A stretch of DNA of 64,000 nucleotides from Cohnella lupini (GCF_003386205.1 NZ_QRDY01000006.1:62001-126000); one strand, 5' to 3'; positions 35,574 through 45,435 are shown, counted from the first letter of the stretch. Numbers and translations: made by a program. The notes: generated from the sequence alone by a model not told the origin.

Positions 35574-36902
35574 TTAATACATCGTCAAATACTGATCGCG
35601 TTCCCATTGGTGAACTTGCGTCCGGTACATATCCCACTCGATTTCCTTAAGCTCGTAGAAATGGCTAAGAGCGTGATCGCCCAAAGCGTCGCACATCACG
35701 TCGTCGCGAAGCAACTCGGCCAATGCTTCCTTGAGGTTAATCGGCAAGCTCGGGATACCCGCGTCTTGACGCTCTTCTTCGCTCATCACGTAAATATTGC
35801 GATCAACCGGAGCAGGAATCGCCATTTTGTTGTTGATTCCATCTAAACCTGCCTTCAACATAACGGCGAGCGCTAAGTAAGGATTGGCGGCAGGATCCGG
35901 ATTACGAACCTCGATACGCGTGCTCAATCCGCGCGATGCCGGAATCCGGATCATCGGACTGCGATTGCTTGCGGACCATGCCACGTAGCAAGGCGCTTCA
36001 TAACCTGGCACAAGACGTTTGTAAGAGTTAACGGTCGGATTCGTGATCGCGGCGATTCCGCGAGCATGTCTCAGAATACCGGCCATATAATGGCGTGCGA
36101 CGTTGCTCAAGCCCAGCTTGTCGTTCGGATCGAAGAACGCGTTCTCGTTTCCGCGGAACAACGATTGGTGGCAATGCATGCCCGAACCGTTCATTCCGAA
36201 CAATGGCTTAGGCATGAATGTAGCATGCAAGCCATGCTGACGGGCGATCGTCTTAACGACGAGCTTGAACGTTTGAATCTGATCGGCAGCCTTGATAGCC
36301 GGCGCGTATTTAAAGTCGATCTCGTGTTGACCCGGTGCTACTTCGTGGTGGGACGCTTCGATTTCGAAACCCATTTCTTCTAGCATCAATACGATATCGC
36401 GACGGCAATTTTCGCCCAGATCCGTAGGAGCCAAGTCAAAATATCCGCCTTGATCGTTAAGTTCCATTGTCGGGTTGCCTTTATCGTCCGTTTGGAATAA
36501 GAAAAATTCCGGTTCTGGACCGACGTTCATCGTCGAATAACCAAGATCTTCGGCTTCTTGAAGCGCGCGCTTCAGAATGCCGCGCGGATCTCCGGCGAAC
36601 GGAGTGCCGTCCGGCATGTAAATGTCGCAGATTAGTCGAGCAACCCTATTCTCAGTTACCCAAGGGAATACGACCCAAGTGCTGAGATCGGGATAAAGAT
36701 ACATATCCGACTCTTCGATACGAACATAACCTTCGATGGAAGATCCGTCGAACATCATCTTATTATCCAGCGCTTTTTCCAACTGGCTTACCGGAATTTC
36801 CACGTTCTTGATCGAACCGAGCAAATCCGTAAATTGCAATCGAATGAACCGTACGTTCTGTTCTTTGGCAATCCGGGTAATGTCTTCGCGAGTATAGGTC
36901 AT
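35574..36902 (-). CDS. glnA: Glutamine synthetase, type I (GSI-alpha)
   Basis: Makes glutamine from glutamate, ammonia and ATP, as a dodecamer. The 442-residue protein has the beta-grasp N-terminus ([14 protein letters not shown]), [16 protein letters not shown], the metal/glutamate motifs GPEPEFFLF and [10 protein letters not shown], the ATP-site [20 protein letters not shown] and NRSPMIRIP. Its length and the lack of the adenylylation tyrosine loop fit the alpha subclass, controlled by feedback and by binding to GlnR/TnrA rather than covalent change. It follows glnR by 31 bases in the same direction, the standard glnRA operon. Confidence 0.97.
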   Translation of the reverse strand: MTYTREDITRIAKEQNVRFIRLQFTDLLGSIKNVEIPVSQLEKALDNKMMFDGSSIEGYVRIEESDMYLYPDLSTWVVFPWVTENRVARLICDIYMPDGTPFAGDPRGILKRALQEAEDLGYSTMNVGPEPEFFLFQTDDKGNPTMELNDQGGYFDLAPTDLGENCRRDIVLMLEEMGFEIEASHHEVAPGQHEIDFKYAPAIKAADQIQTFKLVVKTIARQHGLHATFMPKPLFGMNGSGMHCHQSLFRGNENAFFDPNDKLGLSNVARHYMAGILRHARGIAAITNPTVNSYKRLVPGYEAPCYVAWSASNRSPMIRIPASRGLSTRIEVRNPDPAANPYLALAVMLKAGLDGINNKMAIPAPVDRNIYVMSEEERQDAGIPSLPINLKEALAELLRDDVMCDALGDHALSHFYELKEIEWDMYRTQVHQWERDQYLTMY

Positions 36903-36933
36903 GACAGCCTCCTAGAATGCATCTTATGGATTT

Positions 36934-37347
36934 TTATTTGTTTTTGAAAAACCGTGAAAGCTCGCCTTGAATCAAGGAAACCTGGCCTGGGCGTTTACCC
37001 GTCATTAGTTGTTGTTTAAGCATGCGATGAAGCTGCGAATCGCTCATTTCCCGTCTCTTGACCTCGGAAACTTCGTTGATGATCGTGCCGTCGTTCTCGT
37101 CTTCCCCAACCGGATTCATCACTTGCTTGATTCCCGCAATATTGACGCCCTTCTCGATCAAGGACTTGATTTCCATCAAGCGTTCGACGTCGTTAAAAGA
37201 AAACAAACGTTGGTTGCCGTCGGTTCGAGCCGGCTGAATCAGTTCGTGTTGTTCGTAGTAGCGAATTTGGCGGGCTGTCAGGTCGGTTAGCTTCATTACG
37301 ATGCCAATCGGAAACAACGCCATATTCCTGCGAATCTCGTCGCCCAT
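36934..37347 (-). CDS. glnR: MerR-family repressor GlnR
   Basis: Represses glnRA and other nitrogen genes when nitrogen is ample. The 137-residue protein has the MerR winged helix (MALFPIGIVMKLTDLTARQIRYYEQHELIQPARTDGNQRLFSFNDVERL begins near residue 9), a short dimer helix, and the C-terminal segment that senses feedback-inhibited GlnA, ending LIQGELSRFFKNK. The ATG was preferred over a TTG six codons earlier, since GGAAGG lies ten bases before it. Followed by glnA. I could not find a clean TGTNA-N7-TNACA operator at its promoter. Confidence 0.93.
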   Translation of the reverse strand: MGDEIRRNMALFPIGIVMKLTDLTARQIRYYEQHELIQPARTDGNQRLFSFNDVERLMEIKSLIEKGVNIAGIKQVMNPVGEDENDGTIINEVSEVKRREMSDSQLHRMLKQQLMTGKRPGQVSLIQGELSRFFKNK

Positions 37348-37394
37348 GTCATACCAACCTTCCAACTTAACTTGTTGTAATTGAAATCACTTTC

Positions 37395-37423
37395 ATTGTA
37401 CCCTTGCTACAAAAACATGTCAA
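37395..37423 (-). promoter_or_regulatory. Promoter of glnRA
   Basis: TTGACA, a 17-base spacer and TACAAT, about 50 bases before glnR on the minus strand. A small ACATG...CATGT inverted repeat flanks the -35. Confidence 0.8.
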
Positions 37424-37451
37424 GGCATGTAAGGTTTTCTCGCAATAATGT

Positions 37452-38720
37452 TCACAGATATCCGCGTTTTCGGAACTCCGCCAAAGCCTGTTTAACCGCA
37501 AACTTCACATGAGCGTACGTGAGGCCTCCTTGCATGTACGCTATGTACGGTTCGCGTACAGGGGCATCAGCCGACAGCTCCAAGCTGCCGCCTTGAATGA
37601 ACGTACCGGCAGCCATGATAACCGGGTGCTCGTAGCCGGGCATGTCCCACGGCTCCGGTACGGCATGGGCATCGACGGCGGCTGCTTTCTGAATCGATTG
37701 AACGAAATGTATCAAGGGCTCGGCTGCTCCGAAACGGATGGCTTGAATAAGATCCGTCCGCGGGTCATCCCAGCGCGGATGCGTTTCGAAGCCAAGCTTC
37801 GCAAAAACCGACGATGCGAATACGCTCCCTTTAACGGCTTGTCCGACTAGCAAAGGCGCCATGAACAGACCTTGAAAAATCGACCTAGTTGTCCCGAGCA
37901 TGGCTCCGACTTCCCCTCCGATCCCTGGTGCGGTCATCCGATAAGCCGCCAGCTCCACTAAGCGTTTCTTGCCGGCGATATATCCCCCGCTCGTGGCCAG
38001 TCCGCCTCCGGGATTCTTGATCAAGGATCCCGCGATCAGATCGACGCCCACTTCCGTAGGCTCTCTCTCTTCGGTGAACTCTCCGTAACAATTGTCCGCG
38101 AATACGATGCCTTCCGGACTCATGGACTTGATTCGTTCGACCATTTCCCCGATCTGGTCGACCGTGAAGGAGGCTCTCCATTCGTATCCTCTCGAACGCT
38201 GAATGGCGAACACTTTCGTACGCTCCGTCATCGCGGACGAAACGCCGTCCCAATCCACGTTCCCATCGGCGAGCAGTGGAACGAACTTCGTATGTATTCC
38301 CCAATCGGCAAGCGAGCCCAATCCGTCGCCCGGCTTGCCGATAACCTTGTGCAAAGTATCGTAAGGCTTGCCGGTTACGAACAACAGTTCGTCCCCCGGA
38401 CGCAAGCAGCCGAATAGAGCCGCGGATATCGTATGGGTTCCGGATACCAGATGCGGTCTAACGATGGCGGATTCGGCGCCGAAGACGTCCGCGTACACCA
38501 AATCCAATACTTCCCGACCGCTATCGTTATAACCGTAGCCGGTAGACGCGGCGAAATGAAAATCGCTTACTCTATGCTTCCGGAAAGCTTGAATGACTTT
38601 CCATTGATTTTTCTCCGATATCCGATCCAGTAAACGGAATCGCGGTTCGATCTGAGCCTCTGCCTCTTCCGCCCATTGCTGCCACTGCCGTTCGAAATTC
38701 TCTTCTATGAGGTCCTGCAT
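37452..38720 (-). CDS. PLP-dependent methionine gamma-lyase family protein (YnbB, aluminium-resistance-protein type)
   Basis: A 422-residue fold-type I PLP enzyme. The cofactor lysine is likely in GSLIKNPGGGLATSGGYIAGKK, with the Asp that contacts the pyridine ring in VFADNCYGEFTEE. Upstream motifs HLVSGTHTISAALFG and YDTLHKVIG are typical. The family is named for sequence likeness to methionine gamma-lyase and for an old link to aluminium tolerance; its reaction in Bacilli is not established. Its place between hflX and glnR is conserved in Bacillales. Confidence 0.9.
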   Translation of the reverse strand: MQDLIEENFERQWQQWAEEAEAQIEPRFRLLDRISEKNQWKVIQAFRKHRVSDFHFAASTGYGYNDSGREVLDLVYADVFGAESAIVRPHLVSGTHTISAALFGCLRPGDELLFVTGKPYDTLHKVIGKPGDGLGSLADWGIHTKFVPLLADGNVDWDGVSSAMTERTKVFAIQRSRGYEWRASFTVDQIGEMVERIKSMSPEGIVFADNCYGEFTEEREPTEVGVDLIAGSLIKNPGGGLATSGGYIAGKKRLVELAAYRMTAPGIGGEVGAMLGTTRSIFQGLFMAPLLVGQAVKGSVFASSVFAKLGFETHPRWDDPRTDLIQAIRFGAAEPLIHFVQSIQKAAAVDAHAVPEPWDMPGYEHPVIMAAGTFIQGGSLELSADAPVREPYIAYMQGGLTYAHVKFAVKQALAEFRKRGYL

Positions 38721-38755
38721 GTTGCTCTCCCTTTCGATGCTTTCAACGCTTCGAT

Positions 38756-40045
38756 TTACTCCGCTACGCGGTAAGTTTCCAACGCATGGCCTGTCTTTTC
38801 CATGTCGGCGGGGTTCAGCCTAACCGTCAGAAGAAGCCAATCTTCCTCCGTCTCCTGTTCGACGACTTCGCCGACCCTGTACACGAGCGCGGCTAGATCA
38901 CCTCGAGACGCCGGAATTCGGAAGTGCGCGACATCGCCGAGTATTCGATCCTCGATGGCTTCGCGCAGCTTCAGCAAGTCCTGTTCGACGAACGCGTTCA
39001 CGCGAATCGTGTCCGCACCCCCGGTCAACATGGATAGTGCCTCTTCCGAGCCGAGATCGATCTTATTATAGACCAACAGCGTAGGCTTACCTCCCGCGCC
39101 AAGCTCTTGAAGCACTTCTTCGACGACCTTTTGTTGCCTGACTCGCATCGGTGACGACGTATCCACGACGTGAAGCAGCAGATCGGCTTCGCCGGCTTCC
39201 TCCAAAGTCGCTCGAAAAGCTGCGACCAGATCATGGGGAAGGTTCTGAATGAATCCGACCGTGTCCGTTAGGATGATCTCTTTGCCGCTTGGCAGGATCA
39301 GGTTTCTCGACGTCGGGTCGAGAGTCGCGAACAGCTTGTCTTCGACGAGCACGTCCGCCTCCGTTAATTGCCTTAGCAAAGTCGACTTGCCCGCATTCGT
39401 ATAGCCGACAAGAGCGACTTGAACCGCGCCCGCTTTACGCCGGCGCTCGCGATGCAGATTGCGGTGAGCCGTTACCGTTTCGAGCTGGCGTTTAAGCTCC
39501 GTGATCCTATCCCGAATATGGCGACGGTCAGTCTCTAGCTTCGTTTCGCCCGGTCCGCGCGTCCCGATTCCCCCACCTAAGCGCGACAAATTTTTCCCGT
39601 GTCCCGAAAGCCTCGGGAGTAAATACGATAGTTGTGCCAACTCGACTTGCAAAATCCCTTCCCGCGTTTTCGCGCGGCCCGCGAATATATCCAAGATTAG
39701 CTGGGTCCTGTCAATGATCTTCATATCAAGCGCTTCTTCGAGATTTCTTACCTGCGCTCCGGATAACTCTTGATCGAAGATCGCGGTCGTCGCGCCGGTT
39801 TGTTCGGCCAATGCCCGAATTTCCTGCGCCTTGCCCTTGCCCACGAAGGTTTTCTTGTCCGGGACGTCGAGATTTTGCATAATCGTATCGATAACCTCGA
39901 CGCCCGCGGTGTCGGAAAGCGATGCGAGCTCCTCTACGGAATGCTGCGGATCCGAACCCGACTTCTTGACTTTATCCGTTACCAAGCTAACGAGCAACGC
40001 TTTCTCCCTCTCGCTGGCTCCGGTTTCATATGTGCTTTGTCTCAA
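38756..40045 (-). CDS. hflX: Ribosome-associated GTPase HflX
   Basis: Splits or rescues stalled 70S ribosomes, in heat shock or antibiotic stress. The 429-residue protein has the HflX N-domain (VEVIDTIMQNLDVPDKKTFVGKGK, TTAIFDQELSGAQVRNLEE, RTQLILDIFA), a glycine-rich linker with RLGGGIGTRGPGETKLE, and the G domain: G1 GYTNAGKST, G3 DTVGFIQNLPH, G4 NKID. The start is TTG, seven bases after GAGGG. It lies between spoVK and the YnbB-like gene, as in B. subtilis. Confidence 0.95.
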   Translation of the reverse strand: MRQSTYETGASEREKALLVSLVTDKVKKSGSDPQHSVEELASLSDTAGVEVIDTIMQNLDVPDKKTFVGKGKAQEIRALAEQTGATTAIFDQELSGAQVRNLEEALDMKIIDRTQLILDIFAGRAKTREGILQVELAQLSYLLPRLSGHGKNLSRLGGGIGTRGPGETKLETDRRHIRDRITELKRQLETVTAHRNLHRERRRKAGAVQVALVGYTNAGKSTLLRQLTEADVLVEDKLFATLDPTSRNLILPSGKEIILTDTVGFIQNLPHDLVAAFRATLEEAGEADLLLHVVDTSSPMRVRQQKVVEEVLQELGAGGKPTLLVYNKIDLGSEEALSMLTGGADTIRVNAFVEQDLLKLREAIEDRILGDVAHFRIPASRGDLAALVYRVGEVVEQETEEDWLLLTVRLNPADMEKTGHALETYRVAE

Positions 40046-40070
40046 TACACGACCCTCTTTCTCCTAATGC

Positions 40071-41057
40071 TTACAGAACTCGTACGTCTTCCGGGCGCAA
40101 AGCCATCAGTTCTTGACGACCGGGCGATCCGTTCGGATGCTGGCCAAGCAGACGAACCGCTTGATAACGGATAGCCCTCTCCAACACGTTGCGAACGTAT
40201 CTGGCATTGCTGAAGTCGTAAACGGCTTCCGCCTTCTCCTGAGCCAGCAACTGCCTTAGCTTGAACAATGTCTGGGGAAGCAACGTATAATCCCGTTCCT
40301 TAGTCATCCCTTCTGCGATTTGAACAAGCTGATCGACGGTGTAATCGGGAAATTCCATCTGGATGGGAAAACGCGAAGGAAGCCCCGGGTTCGTCATCAT
40401 GAACGTCTCGATCTCCAACGTATATCCCGCTAATATAAGCACGAATTGGTTTTTGTAATCCTCCATCGCCTTTACCAGCGTGTCGATCGCTTCCTTGCCG
40501 AAATCCTTTTCTCCGCCCCGCGCCAAGCTATACGCTTCATCCACGAACAGTACGCCGCCTAAAGCTTTTTTGACCAATTCCCTAGTCTTCTGCGCGGTAT
40601 GTCCGATATATTCGCCGACGAGATCCGCCCGTTCAACTTCCACGAGATGACCTTTGGCGAGCAGGCCCATACTCTGGAACAGCTTGGCGAGCAGCCTGGC
40701 GACGGTTGTTTTCCCCGTTCCGGGATTGCCTTTGAAGATCATATGATAGACATGCGCTTGAGCCTGCAAGCTGGCTTCGCCGCGGTATTGCATGATCTGA
40801 AGCAGCGCGTATATCTCGTAGACAAGCTCTTTGATATTATCCAGCCCGACCATACGGTCGAGCTCCTTCTGCCATTCCGACCAAGGCCCGGATTGAGGCA
40901 GGGATCTCATACCGCCCGAGGTATCCGCGGCGTTCGCTCTCTCGGATGCCGCGTTATCTTGATCCGAATTGCGCAAGATGACGTTAATCTGACGTGAAGG
41001 TCTTTTCTGAGCGGCCGAAGCTTCCCTTGCGTTCGACGTACTCGCTTTAGCATTCAT
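40071..41057 (-). CDS. spoVK: AAA ATPase, stage V sporulation protein K
   Basis: A 328-residue CbxX/CfxQ-type AAA protein. After a variable, Ala/Ser-rich 70 residues come the Walker A motif FKGNPGTGKTTVARLLAKLF, Walker B GVLFVDEAYSLARG, sensor I LILAGYTLEIETFMMTNPGL with the SRF arginine finger, and a helical lid (FKLRQLLAQEKAEAVYDFSNAR). SpoVK is needed for spore maturation in B. subtilis. The ATG was chosen six bases after GGGGTGA. The gene order spoVK-hflX-ynbB-glnR-glnA is kept. Confidence 0.92.
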   Translation of the reverse strand: MNAKASTSNAREASAAQKRPSRQINVILRNSDQDNAASERANAADTSGGMRSLPQSGPWSEWQKELDRMVGLDNIKELVYEIYALLQIMQYRGEASLQAQAHVYHMIFKGNPGTGKTTVARLLAKLFQSMGLLAKGHLVEVERADLVGEYIGHTAQKTRELVKKALGGVLFVDEAYSLARGGEKDFGKEAIDTLVKAMEDYKNQFVLILAGYTLEIETFMMTNPGLPSRFPIQMEFPDYTVDQLVQIAEGMTKERDYTLLPQTLFKLRQLLAQEKAEAVYDFSNARYVRNVLERAIRYQAVRLLGQHPNGSPGRQELMALRPEDVRVL

Positions 41058-41131
41058 CAAGCTTCACCCCATATGGCTTGTGTCGACGAATTTGCCGCAA
41101 TACCAATGTATTCCGATCGTCCGATCCATAG

Positions 41132-41743
41132 TCATAGGAACATTTTCGTAACCAACCATTTCGTGTAAGCCAATACTTCCCTTGTCTCATGATAAGACAT
41201 TTTAAGCACCTTGGATCGCGTCACGCGAACTTGAACAGGGTCATAGTCCAATTTCCTGGCGATATCCGCCGCGCGGGAACCGTGATAATCGTGCGTCACG
41301 ATCACTGACTTATGCCAATCGCGGCTTTCCATGATGTCTCGCGCGAAAAGGAGATTCTCGTATGTACTCGTGGACTTCGAATCCAAGAGTATGGACGACT
41401 CGGGCACGCCTTGCGCCATCAAGTAATCGCGCATGCCTTCCGCTTCCGTTAACGTCGCTCCGTTATCGTCGAGTCCGCCCGTAACGATGAAGCTCTTGAA
41501 AACTCCCGAGCGATAGAGCTCCAAGCCGAGGTCCAACCTCTCTCGCAACCCCGGACTAGGCGCATTATTCCATAAGGTCGCGCCCAGTACGATTCCCGCA
41601 TCGGCACTAACGGGAATATCTGCTTTCGGTGTTCCTTCGTATCCCGATATGATCAAATACAGTACGAAACACCAGATGGCCAGAGCTAACGCCCCGGCCG
41701 TCGCTAATCCTACCCATACCCGGAGCCGTTTGAGCCGCTTCAT
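41132..41743 (-). CDS. YdcF/SanA-like DUF218 membrane protein
   Basis: A 203-residue protein with one N-terminal transmembrane helix (VGLATAGALALAIWCFVLYLII) and an extracytoplasmic or cytosolic DUF218 domain. Typical motifs are AGIVLGATLWNNAPSPGLRERLDLGLELY, FIVTGG, LTEAEGMRDYLMAQGVPESSILLDSKSTSTYENL and VIVTHDYHGSRA. The family (SanA, ElyC, YdcF) is tied to envelope integrity and lipid-linked wall precursors, without a proven reaction. Its ATG overlaps the stop of the DUF402 gene by one base (TGATG). Confidence 0.88.
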   Translation of the reverse strand: MKRLKRLRVWVGLATAGALALAIWCFVLYLIISGYEGTPKADIPVSADAGIVLGATLWNNAPSPGLRERLDLGLELYRSGVFKSFIVTGGLDDNGATLTEAEGMRDYLMAQGVPESSILLDSKSTSTYENLLFARDIMESRDWHKSVIVTHDYHGSRAADIARKLDYDPVQVRVTRSKVLKMSYHETREVLAYTKWLVTKMFL

Positions 41744-42303
41744 CAAACCAGTCCTTTTTCCCAGCCGAGCTTATCCAGCAACAATCGTCTGTGCGTCAGG
41801 CTCAAGTCGAAATAAGGAAACTTGTTCTGATTAATTAACTCCATTAATCGTCCGGCCGTTTTCTGCGCCATCGCGGAATCGCGGGGCGTGATCTGCCCTT
41901 CGTCCAACGCTTCCTCCAGCTCGTCCTCATCCAACAGCAATTTCTCGCCCGTCGGCAAAACCACGATATCCAAGAACAAATCATCGAACCACGGAACTTG
42001 TTGATCCGTCAGCCCTTGTATTTTGCAAATGTCGATATACCATTGAACGACTTGCCCCTTGTCGTCGAACATCGTCGTCACGACGAAGTGCTCGCCTCGC
42101 GGAAAATGCTGCATCCATAGGTAGCCGCGATCAGCCAAGCACATCCGGCGTCCGTTATATTCCTTCCATAAGGGATCTCGCAGCTCGTGTATTCGGTACA
42201 ACGTCACGAAACCTCTGAAATGAGGCTCATCCATCGGAATGCAGGCATAGCTCTTCTTCAGTATCCTCCGCCAATTGGCTCGATCCGAAAATTTACGTTT
42301 CAT
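41743..42303 (-). CDS. DUF402 domain protein
   Basis: A 186-residue soluble protein. The DUF402 core is FHF-like beta structure: GYLWMQHFPRGEHFVVTTMFDDKGQVVQWYIDICK, then WFDDLFLDIVVLPTGEKLLLDEDELEEALDEGQI. The repeated Asp/Glu residues (FDD, DLFLDIV, DEDELEEA) match the metal-binding acidic set of the nucleoside diphosphatase/FAU-1-like family; Staphylococcus relatives hydrolyse nucleoside tri/diphosphates. The ATG is placed behind GGAAAGGAAAG. First gene of a pair with the DUF218 protein. Confidence 0.83.
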   Translation of the reverse strand: MKRKFSDRANWRRILKKSYACIPMDEPHFRGFVTLYRIHELRDPLWKEYNGRRMCLADRGYLWMQHFPRGEHFVVTTMFDDKGQVVQWYIDICKIQGLTDQQVPWFDDLFLDIVVLPTGEKLLLDEDELEEALDEGQITPRDSAMAQKTAGRLMELINQNKFPYFDLSLTHRRLLLDKLGWEKGLV

Positions 42304-42431
42304 CACGACTTTCCTTTCCGTCCGTCCAACGTTAGTAGTAAACCCGCGTTGCCCGCAGGGCAACTCAATATAATGAAAGCTTACCACAAGTTGCCTTCTC
42401 GAACCAGTTGGGCCGTCCTCCGTTAAAAACG

Positions 42432-42461
42432 GAAAAGCAGCTAAGCGGGTGCTTAGCTGCT
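42432..42461 (-). terminator. Terminator after the penicillin-binding protein gene
   Basis: AGCAGCTAAGC and GCTTAGCTGCT pair across a four-base loop, followed by TTTCCG on the minus strand, 20 bases after the stop. Confidence 0.8.
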
Positions 42462-42481
42462 TGAGGTCGATTCTAGAGCGT

Positions 42482-44998
42482 TTAAGGCGTAACGCCGTCT
42501 ACCGGAGGGACATCGACGCCATCGCTCGGCGGAGGGCTAAGCGACGGATCCGGAGTCGGTTCACCCGACGGCGGAAGCGGCGGCGTTGGAGTCGGCGGTG
42601 GCGTTGGGGTCGGATCGCCGGGAACGACAATCACGATAGGGGTTTCGGTCGGCTCTCCAGGTTCCTCGGAATTGTCCGGAGGAGGGGTTTCCCCGCCTTC
42701 CTCAGGTGGAGGAGTAGGCTCCATTCCGGTCGTTATCGTCACCTTCAATTTTTCCGAAGGCTCGCTTTCCAATTTCTTCGAGGCTTGGTAAGCCGTTACG
42801 TAATACGTAAATGTTTGATCCGGCAGGATAGCTAAATCGTCATGCGCCGTTTCCGCCGTTTCGGCCAGCAATTTGAATTCCGATTCCGCGTCTTCCTTGC
42901 GGTAGATTTTATACGTTATGCCTTCTCCTTCTACGGGAGCCCATGTCAATTCGACGGATACGAGTTCCGGCGAATACGCGGCGACCAACCCGGTAACGCC
43001 CGGGAGCTTCGGCTCCTGCTCTTCTTCCTGTAAACCGGAGGGCTTGGGGAAGTTCTGAAGCTTAACGCCTTCCAGAGCCTTGGACATGACCGCGGAGAAC
43101 ATCTTCGCCGTCAATCCGCTGCTATTGTCCAACAAGTGATCCTTATCCGTAATATCGTAACCGAACCAAACCGCCGCGGTCCATTCCGGAGTAAATCCGA
43201 CGAACCAAATATCGCGGTTTTTGCCTGTCTTGACTCCCGAGAGACCGGCTTGAGTCGTTCCGGTCTTGCCGGCGAGCTGATGTCCGCCGAAGCTCGCGCT
43301 CGATCCGGTACCGCCTTTCGTTACGACGCCTTTCAGCAGCTCCGTCACGTAATATGAAGTATACTCGTCCATGACCTGCTTAGGTTTAGCATCATCGTAT
43401 TCATAGACGGTATTGCCTTTGCTGTCTTCGATCTTAAGGATGCTGTGCGGATCCTGCAGCTTCCCTCCATTCGCGAATGCGCCGTAGGCCCTAACCATTT
43501 GCAACGGAGTGACGCCGTGGACCAACCCGCCTAAAGCGGAGGACAAATTGCGATCTTCATCACCCAGCTTGATTCCAAGCTTCTCGGCGAATGCCATTCC
43601 TTTGCCGATTCCGATTTCGTTGAGCAGCCATACCGCGGACACGTTGCGCGATTCTTTAATGGCTTCCTTCATCGGAATGGCTCCTTTATAACCGTTCGTA
43701 TTCGAAGGGCAATAACTGCCGTAGCATTTCTTAACATCCTGAACGATTGACCAGGGGAAGTAATCTCCCGTCTCGATGGCCGGACCGTAATCCATGATCG
43801 GCTTGAACGATGAGCCGGGCTGCCGCTGCTTGGTTACCCGGTTCCAACCCTGGCTCTCGTAATCGCGACCGCCGACCATCGCGATCAACGAGCCATCGTG
43901 CTGATCCATGATGACCATGGCTCCTTGGACCGGTCTGTCGTCCACGCTTTTCTCGAATCTATCGTCTTTGGCGAACTCCGTCTCCATTGCCGTCTGCGCC
44001 TTCGTGTTAATCGTAGTCGTAATCGTAAGTCCCGCGCTAAGCAGTTCCTCCTCGGTTAAATTAGTTTTATCCATCGCTTCTTCTACGACGTAGTCGGTGA
44101 AAGTCATATATTTAGCGCTTTTTCCGGTCGAAGCGCTTGGTTTGTAGTTGATTTTGGCGGCTGCTTCCTTCTCCTCCTCGGAGATCAAGCCCTGATCGGC
44201 CATCAGCTTAAGGACTACGGCCCTGCGCTCCATCGATCTCTCGGGATTGGAAATCGGATTATAATTGCCTGGCGCCTTAGGGATTCCCGCCAACGTCGCG
44301 ATCTGCCAAAGCTTTAATTTGTTCAGATCGGACACTCCGAAGTAATATTTAGCGGCGGTTTTCACTCCGTACTGCCCTTTGCCGAAGTAAATCCGATTTA
44401 AGTATAGCTCCAGGATTTCCTGCTTGCTCTTCTGTTGCTCCAGCGCCAATGCTATGGAAGCCTCTGTTCCTTTACGGAAAACCGTCTTGTCCGCGTTCAG
44501 GAAAAGGTTTTTGGCCAATTGCTGCGTGATCGTGCTCGCGCCTTCGACGGCGCTTCTAGCGATAACGTCCTTCACCAGCGCACGACCTATTCCAAGCAAA
44601 TCGACTCCGCTATGCTCGTAGAACCTTTTATCCTCCGTCGCGACGAAAGCGTCCTGGAGCATTTTCGGTATATCCGCGAAAGGCACGAACTCCCGATTGC
44701 CTTCGGAAACGTATAGCTTAGCGACTTGATTGCCCTTGCTGTCGACGATAATGGACGCTTGATCCAAATTCATTTTATTGATATTCGTGCTTAGTATACG
44801 TTCGCCATTCAATATTACCAATAGATATCCGACTACCGCGCATACGATCGCGAATAGCGCTACGAAGAACAACCATATCAGCGCCGTCCGTTTGCGACCT
44901 TTGCGGGGCCCTTTTCCTTTACCCTTGCCCTTGGCTTTAACGCCTTTGTTTCCTCTACCGGTAGTGCCAGTATTGCCGTGAATTTCAGGTTGATTCAT
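42482..44998 (-). CDS. Class A penicillin-binding protein (PBP1A type) with Fn3 domain and Pro-rich tail
   Basis: A bifunctional peptidoglycan synthase of 838 residues. After a basic Gly/Lys-rich cytosolic tail comes a transmembrane helix (TALIWLFFVALFAIVCAVVGYLLV). The GT51 glycosyltransferase has EDKRFYEHSGVDLLGIGRA and GASTITQQLAKNLFL; the transpeptidase has SxxK in PGSSFKPIMDY, SxN in SRNVSAVW and KTG in LAGKTGTTQAG. Residues from about 680 form a fibronectin type III domain (AYSPELVSVELTWAPVEGEG), and the last 70 are Pro/Thr/Glu repeats. Starts behind AAGGGGAG. It lies downstream of hfq past a terminator. Confidence 0.95.
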   Translation of the reverse strand: MNQPEIHGNTGTTGRGNKGVKAKGKGKGKGPRKGRKRTALIWLFFVALFAIVCAVVGYLLVILNGERILSTNINKMNLDQASIIVDSKGNQVAKLYVSEGNREFVPFADIPKMLQDAFVATEDKRFYEHSGVDLLGIGRALVKDVIARSAVEGASTITQQLAKNLFLNADKTVFRKGTEASIALALEQQKSKQEILELYLNRIYFGKGQYGVKTAAKYYFGVSDLNKLKLWQIATLAGIPKAPGNYNPISNPERSMERRAVVLKLMADQGLISEEEKEAAAKINYKPSASTGKSAKYMTFTDYVVEEAMDKTNLTEEELLSAGLTITTTINTKAQTAMETEFAKDDRFEKSVDDRPVQGAMVIMDQHDGSLIAMVGGRDYESQGWNRVTKQRQPGSSFKPIMDYGPAIETGDYFPWSIVQDVKKCYGSYCPSNTNGYKGAIPMKEAIKESRNVSAVWLLNEIGIGKGMAFAEKLGIKLGDEDRNLSSALGGLVHGVTPLQMVRAYGAFANGGKLQDPHSILKIEDSKGNTVYEYDDAKPKQVMDEYTSYYVTELLKGVVTKGGTGSSASFGGHQLAGKTGTTQAGLSGVKTGKNRDIWFVGFTPEWTAAVWFGYDITDKDHLLDNSSGLTAKMFSAVMSKALEGVKLQNFPKPSGLQEEEQEPKLPGVTGLVAAYSPELVSVELTWAPVEGEGITYKIYRKEDAESEFKLLAETAETAHDDLAILPDQTFTYYVTAYQASKKLESEPSEKLKVTITTGMEPTPPPEEGGETPPPDNSEEPGEPTETPIVIVVPGDPTPTPPPTPTPPLPPSGEPTPDPSLSPPPSDGVDVPPVDGVTP

Positions 44999-45084
44999 CT
45001 TGTTCTCCCCTTCTATCCAACTCTCTCTAGTCTATAACTTACCCAAGTTGAACTTCTTCACCCGATAACGACTCGCGGTGTCCA

Positions 45085-45114
45085 TAAAGAAAGAACAACC
45101 CGGTAACGGGTTGC
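45085..45114 (-). terminator. Terminator after hfq
   Basis: GCAACCCG and CGGGTTGT pair around TTAC on the minus strand and run into TCTTTCTTT. It lies about 80 bases after hfq, between hfq and the penicillin-binding protein gene. Confidence 0.65.
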
Positions 45115-45192
45115 TCAAGTTCCGGCCTATTCTGTTAGACGTTCGTCGCTAGGGAAAAGTTTCACGAATCAGCACCCGGAAGGGTTACCGAA

Positions 45193-45435
45193 TCAGTTGT
45201 CAGATCCGCTATCCTGCTGCATAAGGGAAACGTTGCGTTGCGGCATAAACGTGCTGATCGCATGCTTATATACCATTTGCTGACGTCCCTCGCTGTCGAT
45301 TACGATGGTGAAGTTGTCAAAGGCGCGGACAACGCCGCGGATTTGAAACCCATTGGTCAAATAAACAGTGACCGGAATGCTGTCTTTGCGAAGTTGATTG
45401 AGAAAGGTATCCTGGATGTTAATGGACTTGTTCAT
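45193..45435 (-). CDS. hfq: RNA chaperone Hfq
   Basis: An 80-residue Sm-like protein that forms hexamers and binds small and messenger RNA. The Sm1 motif is [26 protein letters not shown] and the Sm2 motif contains [10 protein letters not shown], with the Tyr-Lys-His of bacterial Hfq. The C-terminus is a short polar tail (MQQDSGSDN), as in other Firmicutes. It follows miaA by 30 bases, the widespread miaA-hfq pair. Confidence 0.97.
   Translation of the reverse strand: MNKSINIQDTFLNQLRKDSIPVTVYLTNGFQIRGVVRAFDNFTIVIDSEGRQQMVYKHAISTFMPQRNVSLMQQDSGSDN

Noticed and set aside
37348..37451. GlnR operator at the glnRA promoter
   Set aside because: Several near matches such as TGTCAAGGCATGTAA and TGTAATTGAAATCAC were checked against TGTNA-N7-TNACA; none fits both half sites.
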